From: Zygnema cylindricum
Lineage: Eukaryota; Streptophyta; Zygnematophyceae; Zygnematales; Zygnemataceae
Direction: 5' to 3'
NCBI GenBank assembly: GCA_037447655.1
Contig: JBBHKE010000302.1
Coordinates: 124,001-188,000 of the forward strand
Length of the DNA: 64,000 nucleotides
Each line of letters begins with the position of its first letter. Within the stretch, counting starts at the first letter, position 1. The notes under the pieces were generated by a model, which was not told the DNA's origin, did no database searches, and worked only from the letters and a program-made list of their open reading frames with translations. Both the position numbers and the translations under genes were made by a program. Positions 56,106-64,000 of the stretch are shown here, in pieces.

Positions 56106-59100
56106 ATGAAGTCATCGAATCTGAGCAACGATCCGATTCAGAAAGACGAGGAGGGAGAGACGAGAGGGCAGAGAGGGAGAGGAGGGAGAGGAAATGAGAG
56201 AGGAAGAGAGAGGGAGAGGGAGAGAGGGAGAGGGAGAGGGAGAGGTTTTTTCTACAGGATCATTGATCTCATACCTTGGTTAAGGAGGGAGACTAAAAAT
56301 TCATCAAATCTCGAGAATCCACGGCAATTTGTGAACCAATCGGATGCAAGAAGTGACGTCACAGTGTTAGGGCAAACTGCTTATGCTGAAGAAGACGACG
56401 TCACACAGCGTGTTGTATACATAGGTCAATCGGAAAAGACAAAAGAGTCAGAAAGAGGGGGATTTGTGGCTGACAATGTGGTCAAAACAACCAAATATTC
56501 TGTTTTCACTTTCCTTCCTAGGAACCTTTTTGAACAGTTTCATAGAATTGCCTATTTGTACTTCCTTCTGATTGCCATTTTGAACCAAATTCCTGTTTTG
56601 GCAGTATTTGGCCGTACTGCTTCCCTGTTTCCTTTACTTGCTGTACTTATCGTGACGGCCATAAAAGACGCATACGAGGACTGGACAAGACACGTGGCAG
56701 ATCAAAGGGAGAACAACAGGGAGAGTCTGGTTTTTAACGTGGTAAGCAAAAGGTACGAAAAAGTAAAATGGAGAAATGTGAGAGTAGGAGATGTTGTGAA
56801 AGTTCATGGAGGAGAAGCCGTACCGGCTGATTTAGTTTTGTTAAAATGTAGCGATGATCAAGGAAAAGCTTTTATCGAAACGATGAATTTAGACGGCGAA
56901 ACCACTTTGAAATTGCGAACGGCACTCGTACAAACTTCAGAATTGAAGGTAGAGGACGAAGGAGTTGAAGAAGGAACCATTTTTTGTGAAGAGCCAAATC
57001 GAAACATATATGAATTTTCCGGGTACATGGTAATAAATGGTCTTCGTTTCTCGTTGGGACCTTCGAATATGATTCTTCGGGGATCAGAGCTCAAGAATAC
57101 ATCTTGGGTGGTCGGATGTGTGGTTTACGCTGGGAAAGAGACGAAAGCCCAGTTGAATAATTCGGGTGCTCAGTCCAAAAGAAGTAGGTTGGAGAGACAG
57201 ATGAATCGAGAAGTTTTGGTTCTCGGAAGTATTCTTGTCATTTTGTGTTGTATAGGTTCCATAGGCATGGCCGTTTGGATTAGTAGTCGTAGTGTGGACC
57301 ATTTGCCATATTTTGGGGCAAGTTACAATTATAAAGGTTCAGCAGGAGAGGCAGCTCTAAACTGGTTCAGCTGTTTGATAGTGTTTCAAATTATGGTTCC
57401 CATTTCTCTTTATATTTCTATGGAACTCGTACGATTGGGACAATCTTATTTCATGACACGAGATCTCCATATGTACCATGAAGAGTCTGATACTCCTTTA
57501 CATGTAAGAGCACTAAATATCAATGAAGATCTTGGACAAGTGAGTTATGTGTTCTCAGATAAGACGGGAACATTAACGGAGAATTGTATGGAATTCCATG
57601 CCTGTACTATTGGAGGGATAGACTATAACAAGCATCGTATACTGTCGGAGGACGATGATGCTGTGGGTCTCTCTTTTTTTCAAGGTTCTACTGAAACAGG
57701 AAGCTTGATAGAAGGTGGGTGAAAAATTATGCCCCCAGACTATTTGCACACCTAAAAAAGCATATGTAACCTATGTATGTGTATCTACATACATGTCTGT
57801 TTACCTGTTTTTAGGCTTGTAATGTGCGCTTAATGACATTTAATTGATAGCATTGGAAATGTTTTCTAAGTGGTGGTAAATAGCTGTATCATGAGAGGGA
57901 AAAAGAGAGAGGGGCAGGGGAGAGGAAGCGGGAGAGGGAGAGGAAAGCGATGGGGAGGGGGAGAGGGAGAGGAAAAGCGATGGGGAGGGGGAGAGGGAAA
58001 GATTCACAATCATTTGCAGCTTTAGTTTTCGGATTATACTGGAAGCTTGCTCTGTAGGTAATTGCTTTTTTCACGGGTAAAGGGGGTAAAGGGTATACAG
58101 TGTCAGACTTTTGCTTCTCTCCCTCTTTCTCTCTTTCTCTCTCTCTCGCCGCCTCTCTCCGTCTCTCATGGAAGTTGGAACAATAACTTGGTCATGTAGA
58201 CTATTTGCTGTTTTTAGTTAATTGTTATTAATGTTTCCGTAGATAAACTGATGAAGTTTGTTTTCCCAACTTCTTCGAGAGGCCAATTGTTGTAATTTGA
58301 CAATTGGCATGGGAAAATTGTTTGCCAAGTTAGTGAAAAAAGTCAAGAACTGAATTGCATCACATATCAGTTCCGATTGTACCCTTCAAAATTTGTTAAA
58401 AAAATTCATTTGAAATAAAAATGACATAAACAAAAACGTTTGTAATAAAATCAGAAGGTCCGTTGTATTTTTTTTAGTCTTCTATGCAGTGGCAGATTTT
58501 TCAATCTCATGGAAAAACGCAGTTGTTCGCTGATAGGCTGTAGGAAAAGGAAAAGACAGTAGGATTTTGTAGACGGGGTTGAAAACTACTGTGTCTTGGA
58601 AATAGTTGCTACGAGGAGTAAGAGAGTAGAGAAAAATTATAGAAATTCTCTCAATTTTAGGTATCTAATCAGACACACGAATCTGAAGGTTTTTAGACCA
58701 CTTTCCACCCCCAGGTTAATAATCTTTAACCTGTTGTTTATTTGTTATTTATTATCAAGTTGATAAAGAGCCAGTTAATATAATTCTTTAACCAATAAAA
58801 CTAAAACTAAATTAAAGTTAACTTGATTGTCTTAGACGAGCCCAAGGCTAGTTTGGTCGAAAAGGGGCAATCTTAAAAATTAACTTGCTTACTACACTGC
58901 TAATCGTTATTAGTGTTATAGTTCTTTTCGCCACTTAAAACATCTTTTCTCCGTGCACATTTCTCGGATTGTCAACCGGAGACCGCCAATAGGAAGGTGA
59001 GAATCTTGCCTTCCAATAGCAACCATCGGACTGACAATCCGACAAGTGTGCTCGGAGAAAAGTTGTTTTAAGTGGCGAAAAAAACGTTAGCACTAATAAC

Positions 59101-59667
59101 GATTAGCGGTGTAGTGGAGCAATAGAGTTTTGATGGATGATTAGTTGTAGGGATGACTCTCTGTTGTATTTGATCTGGAGATTTTCCATGGTTGTCAATT
59201 GTGTCAGTATGGAAATCGGAACCTGCTGTGAAAGTTTTGAACTGGTTTGAGAAAAATGTGAAAGAGAACCACACTTATTAGCGTAATAACTTTGGAAAGA
59301 TTATAAGTATCAAGGGGAAAATAGTGTCACCTTCGCTCGATGTTTGTGAGAGCGTCCCACGTGGATGCTTATGATTCACCTACTTTTTCTTTGATAATTG
59401 TGGCTTGTATTTAAATTTGTGGTTTGTTTTTATTTTTGCATAACAATAGGTTGTCTTTTGAAGGGATGAGGATATTGGTGCAAGCAATAGGTTTTTTCAA
59501 ATGAAGAATATACGTTACAAGGTCAAGTGTTCTATAACGTTTGATAGTTTAGAGATGTTGAGTGATTTGAGTTATGTGATTGTGTTAAGAGGAGAGGATA
59601 ACCCGGATGCGATGTTTTCTTAGAACTGAAATGGAAATGAATAACCCTTGAGAACTCAAAACTATAG

Positions 59668-59722
<55 letters not shown>

Positions 59723-60486
59723 TTTACTCTGACATTTAGGAAAGTTAAGAATACTATTTTTAAAGGCTCAACTTTCCTCTGGCATTTGGGGTTTTTAAAA
59801 TTAATCCTTTTTTCGTATATATGTATATTTTTACTTGCAGATATGGATGTTAAATGGCGACCAAAGGCAGGAGCTCGGGCAGATATTGACTTAATTTCCG
59901 CACTTCAAAACTCAAATGGCCCGGAACACGGAAAGTATTTACACGATTTTTTTCTTGTTTTGGCGGCTTGCAATACAATTGTTCCGACAAGAATTAACCG
60001 TTCGATGTCAGGATTTTTAGAACAACATGTTGCGAGTTTTCGAGATGAGGGAGTTGTGGAATATCAAGGAGAATCTCCGGATGAACAGGCTTTAGTTAAA
60101 ACGGCAGCGGCACATGGATTCAGTTTGCTGGAACGGAGCTCAGATGGGATTGTGCTCTCTGTTCTCGGACAGACAAACAGGTAGGAGGGAAATGAGCTTC
60201 GGAGTTTTTTCCTTTCGTTTCTTTCCTTCTATTTTTTTTTTTTTAAATATGTTTTGTTTTTTTATGCTTTTTTTTATTAGTTTTTTTTTGGTTTGTTTAG
60301 TTTTTTGTTCTATGTATGTCAGTGATGGAACTCTAATGCGGCAGAGCCATAAAAGCTGTCAGTACTAATTAATTGGTTTTTTACTATATTAATGTTTATT
60401 TGATTGTATCTTTGTCACGAAGGAAAAATGGGTGAATAGTTTTTTGTTTGAGATTTGTTCTGGTAGCCCAAATAACGTTTTCCTCC

Positions 60487-60550
<64 letters not shown>

Positions 60551-63357
60551 ATTTTATTTTTTTGGGGAGAAAGCTGTCTATCTGAGACAATTGATCGGCC
60601 ATAGTTTCTGACCCCCCCCCAAAAAAAAAACCCCTTTGTTAAAATAAATAACATTTTTTTTTTTTTTCTGTTGTTTGTTTTTTCTCTTATGTTTTTATTT
60701 TTTGGTTGTGATTTCAGGTATGAAGTTCTGGGCACCCATGAATTCGACAGTGTACGGAAACGAATGTCTGTTGTTATAAAATGTCCAGATGGGTCCCATA
60801 AACTCCTTATAAAGGGGGCCGATTCTGTAATGTTTGGACTCGCGAGAACAATTTCCCGAGACCCACCGTCTCTCTCAGGCTCTCCCTCTTTTATCCAATG
60901 GCAAGGTGATAAATTGACAACAAGTAATACTCTCCGAGGTGTCGACATGTATGCTCGAGAAGGTCTTCGAACCCTCGTCGTCGGTATTCGAAATTTGAGC
61001 GAATCAGAAGTTGCCATCTGGCAGAAACAGTACAAAATTGCCAGCACAGCGTTGCAAAATCGGGTCGGAAAAATGCACGAAATCGCAAGCTTTTTAGAAC
61101 GGGAAATTCAACTTCTGGGTGCAACAGGGATCGAGGATAAACTGCAAGACGGAGTCCCAGATACAATCTCGACTCTTAGAAATGCGGGAATTCATGTGTG
61201 GATGTTGACAGGAGATAAACAGGAGACAGCCGTATCCATCGCTTATTCTTGTCATCTTATAACACAGGAAATGGAACAAGTGATAATTAACGAGGGAACA
61301 ATGGGAAAGACGAAACAAGCGATCGCAGACGCGAGATTGAAATATAGACATTTAGCGATTCCTCCTCTAAAGAAACGAGTGTGGAACTTGGTTAGAGGAT
61401 TTCCTTGGGGGAGGAGAGGGAGAGGAGGTTGGTCCAATGGAACTGATGCTACTATAGCGGCAGCAGATAGTAATGCTAATAGTCCAGTAGGAGACGGGGA
61501 TTTGCCTCACACTCCGGGAGCTGATGGGAGGTCACCGGTTCGAAATTCTTTGAGCTTCGATGGAAACAATCGACGGGAACTTGCTCTGATAATTGATGGA
61601 AAAAGCTTATTTCACGCCTTAGAGCCAGAAGTTGATGTTTCGGTGAGTATTTTTGGACGGAAACCTCTACAGTTATTGAATAAAAATACAAGTAATGACA
61701 CAATTGGTTGCTAAACGTGTTGATATCGCTAATTGGATTGTGTTTATTTTCGACCCAAAATTCAAATGACCAGTTATGAGTATTTATAGGTAGTGCCCGT
61801 CACTGAGCCCCAAATTACTTTAATTGATACTTATGTTGCAATAATACTATGCTACACGACTACGTTATATTATTATAAAACTATTATCTGTTTTCTCTAT
61901 CAGTGGCAAGCAGTGTAGTTCCGCGGGTCTGTCCCTCTCTCTCTCCCTCTTCTTATCATGTTCCTTTCCCATTTGTTGTGGTGCTTCTGATAGAGCAAGT
62001 ATATGATATGAAAATAGATGTTTCAGTTACGTTAATGATTATCTTTACAATAATTGATCTATTTTTGAAGAACTTAAAGTTAGTTACTACAATGGATATC
62101 ATCCTTAGAGTCAAAATGTTCTTTTTACCTCTGCGGTTTTTTTGTTTCTTTTTTTTTCGTTTAAGTGCACAGTTGTTGGGTTTTGTTCGAAACTGACCAT
62201 TTTTTTTAACTCGGTCTGTTTGGGTTTTTGTTTTTCCAGTTGATTCGGATTTCTGTTTGAAAGTGTACAATGTTATGAATCGCATTCGGGATTCTTTTTT
62301 ATTTAAAACGGTTGTTATTGGGGTTTCGGGTTTTTCAGTTGTATCAACTCGCAATTTTGTGTAAAGTGGTAGTTTGTTGTCGAGTGGCTCCTCTCCAAAA
62401 GGCAGGAGTGGTAGCTCTCGTCAAAAGATGTTCAAAAAAGCTTTGTCTCGCTATTGGAGACGGTGAGTGAAGAAAAATAATTGGATTGGATAAAAAACTC
62501 GAAATTTAAGTTAAAGACGAAAAACATTGAAATTAAGTGAAAGGGACAAAAACTTGAAAATTGATTGAAGAATAGTGGTGTTTATATTGATCATACTAAT
62601 GACAAATCGGTAAGTTCACTATTATCGCAATATTCGTTTGTGATAGTTGGCAATAACTGACTGATAAGCGTACGGTACTTAGTACATAAATATCTAACTA
62701 ACAGAAAATAAATCTGGCCAATTTTTTTATGTTGTTTTATACAAATTCGCTTATGTTGTTTTTTATGTTTTTTGTGGTTCTTTCTCTTTATTTTATCGTT
62801 TTTCAGGTGGGGGATGACGTGTTGATGATATAAGTTCTTTTGTGTTGTTTTTTGTGTCGTTTGTGGTTCTTTTTCTTATGGTTTTTCTGGTGCAAATGAT
62901 TTATCCATGATACAATTTTTTTTTGTTGTCTTTTATGTCGACTGTGGTTCTTTTTCTCTTTGTTTTATCGTTTTTCAGGTGTGAATGATGTATCGACGAT
63001 TCAAATGGTAGATTTCTGAGTGGGAATAATATACCCTAAGAGAACCTGTAAAACCCTAAAACACTCTAAATAACTCTAAAAAACTCTAAAAAACTCAAAA
63101 ACCCGGTTTTTTTCTCGTCGTTTTTGCCATGAAACAGGTGCGAATGATGTATCGATGATCCAAATGGCGGATGTGGGAGTGGGAATAAGTGGACAAGAAG
63201 GGAGACAGGCGGTTATGGCTTCCGATTTTGCGATCGCGAGATTTCGATTTTTGAAGCGTCTCCTTCTTGTCCACGGGCATTGGAACTACCAACGACTCGC
63301 GTATATGGTTCTTTATAATTTTTACAAAAACGCGGTTTTTGTTTTGATGCTTTTCTG
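56106..63357 (+). CDS. ALA1: phospholipid-transporting P4-ATPase, ALA1-like, 5' part (exons 1-5)
   Basis: Aminophospholipid flippase moving lipids to the cytosolic leaflet. Exons: 56106-57714, 59841-60180, 60718-61642, 62339-62462, 63138-63357; all GT-AG, phases consistent, 1072 complete codons, continuing beyond the window (ALA1 is about 1160). Counting from the first in-frame ATG: transmembrane segments 1-2 near [14 protein letters not shown], actuator DGETTLK (about 263), P4 signature PISLY (432), phosphorylation motif DKTGTLT (Asp 485), nucleotide-binding KGAD (682), TGDKQETA (814), hinge [11 protein letters not shown] (998), then [12 protein letters not shown]. All catalytic residues are present. 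Residues about 20-50 are an Arg/Gly/Glu repeat encoded by a GGGAGA purine tract. The start is uncertain because 28 acidic codons lie open upstream of the ATG. Introns carry exon-edge duplications, a MITE and microsatellites. Confidence 0.93.
57894..58008 (+). repeat. GA-rich tandem repeat in intron 1 of the P4-ATPase
   Basis: Units like GGGAGAGGAAAGCGATGG repeated about three times. Similar in composition to the purine tract coding for Arg/Gly in exon 1 (56158-56245). Confidence 0.75.
58895..59111. mobile_element. TA-flanked foldback MITE in intron 1 of the P4-ATPase
   Basis: 217 bp, TIR CACTGCTAATCGTTATTAG against CACCGCTAATCGTTATTAG, TA on both sides; long arms with CCACTTAAAACATCTTTTC and its near-perfect complement. 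Confidence 0.85.
59669..59726 (+). repeat. (CT)n microsatellite, P4-ATPase intron 1
   Basis: About 58 bp of nearly pure CT repeat; part of a spurious open frame. Confidence 0.9.
60490..60547 (+). repeat. (TA)n microsatellite, P4-ATPase intron 2
   Basis: About 50 bp of uninterrupted TA dinucleotides. Confidence 0.9.
62225..62290 (+). repeat. duplicate of the exon 4 acceptor in P4-ATPase intron 3
   Basis: TTTTTCCAG-TTGATTCGG...CTGTTTGAAAGTGTA mirrors the real TTTTTCAG-TTGTATCAA...TTGTGTAAAGTGGTA at 62331-62372, about 100 bp upstream. Confidence 0.6.
62750..63034 (+). repeat. three tandem decoy copies of the exon 5 acceptor in P4-ATPase intron 4
   Basis: Each unit has a TTTATCGTTTTTCAG-like tract followed by a degenerate copy of the exon 5 start GTGCGAATGATGTATC: 62808 (GTGGGGGATGACG), 62890 (GTGCAAATGATTTATCC, AG lost) and 62979 (GTGTGAATGATGTATCGACG, continuing about 55 bp with similarity). 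The decoys at 62808 and 62979 lead to in-frame stops in the exon 4 phase. Confidence 0.8.
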
Positions 63358-63384
63358 GTGAGTTGACGGACAACTCTCATTTGT

Positions 63385-63588
63385 TAATGGTTCTTTGTAC
63401 TTTTTATAGAAATGTGGTTTTTGTTTTGATGCTTTTTTGGTGAATCGATGGACATTTCTGTTGCTGGGTTGTCATATTTTCATCTTCTCATAGTGTTTGT
63501 GGGTGAATACTATTTATTTTATGAAGCAATTGTTTTTACAAAGAAACGATTTTTGTTTTGATGCTCTTTTGGTAGTCGACGGGCAGAT
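63385..63588 (+). repeat. two tandem decoy copies of the exon 5 donor in P4-ATPase intron 5
   Basis: 63385-63450 repeats the exon 5 end (ATGGTTCTTTGTACTTTTTA ... GTTTTGATGCTTTTTTGGTG) at about 84%. 63531-63588 repeats the last 50 bp again, with GGTAGTCGACGGGCA after the junction. Confidence 0.8.
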
Positions 63589-64000
63589 TTAATGTTGTAT
63601 CCTTATGTTTTCATAATCTCATGTTTTCATATTCTCATGCTATTTGTGAACGTATGCTGTTTGTCCATGAAGTATTTGTACACATTGATGAGGCAATGGT
63701 ATTTATTTATGATGCAATTCTCTATAATTATGAGGCTATTCTATTTAACTATGAGCTGTTTTAGATTTTGGACAACCTGAAACTGCTCCAAGTTTATTTT
63801 TCTTATTATGGGAAATTTAAGTCAAATTAAGCATTATTTCTCCTTTCCTATTTGTGTGTATGTATGTTTGTATGCCTGTTTCTGAAATATTTAAATATAC
63901 ATTTTTATGAGCACATCGAAGTCTCATTTCGTATTTGTATTATGAATGTGGAGGGCCCTCCTTTCCTTCAAAAGTTTAAAAGAAAAACCCTAGAAGAAAA
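63589..64000 (+). other. P4-ATPase intron 5, continuing beyond the window
   Basis: No further exon is recognised; the transmembrane 5-10 part of the protein must lie to the right. Confidence 0.6.

Noticed and set aside
61903-62196. 97-codon hydrophobic ORF in P4-ATPase intron 3
   Set aside because: Lies between well-supported exons 3 and 4 whose phases fit each other; no counterpart in P4-ATPases.

Overview
The window is nuclear DNA of a land plant with a transposon-rich genome. It carries two intron-containing plant-type genes, a drug/metabolite-superfamily sugar(-phosphate) translocator of the At5g25400 type and an ALA1-like P4-ATPase, next to a thick layer of decayed Ty1/copia elements. 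I cannot name the species. The two genes read cleanly through GT-AG introns, whereas nearly all transposon reading frames are broken by stops and frameshifts.

Positions 345-34390 are a nested pile of LTR retrotransposons whose history can be read from target-site duplications (TSDs). Copia A (+, from 345) was hit in its integrase by copia B (+, 3553-15661), and B was hit in its gag by copia C (+, 5458-11670, TSD GAAGG). Copia D (-, 16304-34390) was hit in its integrase by copia E (+, 19309-25769, TSD TCCTC) and twice in its gag: by a 3.9-kb gypsy-gag-bearing insertion G (27576-31507) and by a 1.39-kb solo-LTR-like unit F (31912-33298, TSD TACCC). In every case but one the host frame rejoins across the insertion. 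The copia elements share three traits: gag-PR-IN-RT-RH order; a 15-nt primer-binding site matching the anticodon-arm region of initiator tRNA-Met (Drosophila copia style) that contains the gag ATG; and a tRNA-like box A/box B module in antisense inside each LTR.

Positions 34391-44277 hold no gene I can support. They carry non-autonomous DNA transposons: a TA-flanked foldback MITE family (about ten copies from 35.5 to 59.1 kb), three hAT-type elements with perfect 8-bp TSDs (37034-37589, 39330-40187, 40327-40602), a long-TIR element, and a local duplication that preserves empty sites for two insertions.

Positions 44278-51201 encode the translocator (six exons, 349 residues). Positions 56106-63357 encode the first five exons of the P4-ATPase, which runs off the right edge. 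In both genes several exon edges are followed or preceded by decayed tandem copies of the exon-intron junction itself, creating decoy splice sites. This exon-edge duplication pattern is the most unusual signal in the genic part. One gene product is an endomembrane sugar/sugar-phosphate exchanger and the other a lipid flippase; nothing suggests that they work together beyond proximity.
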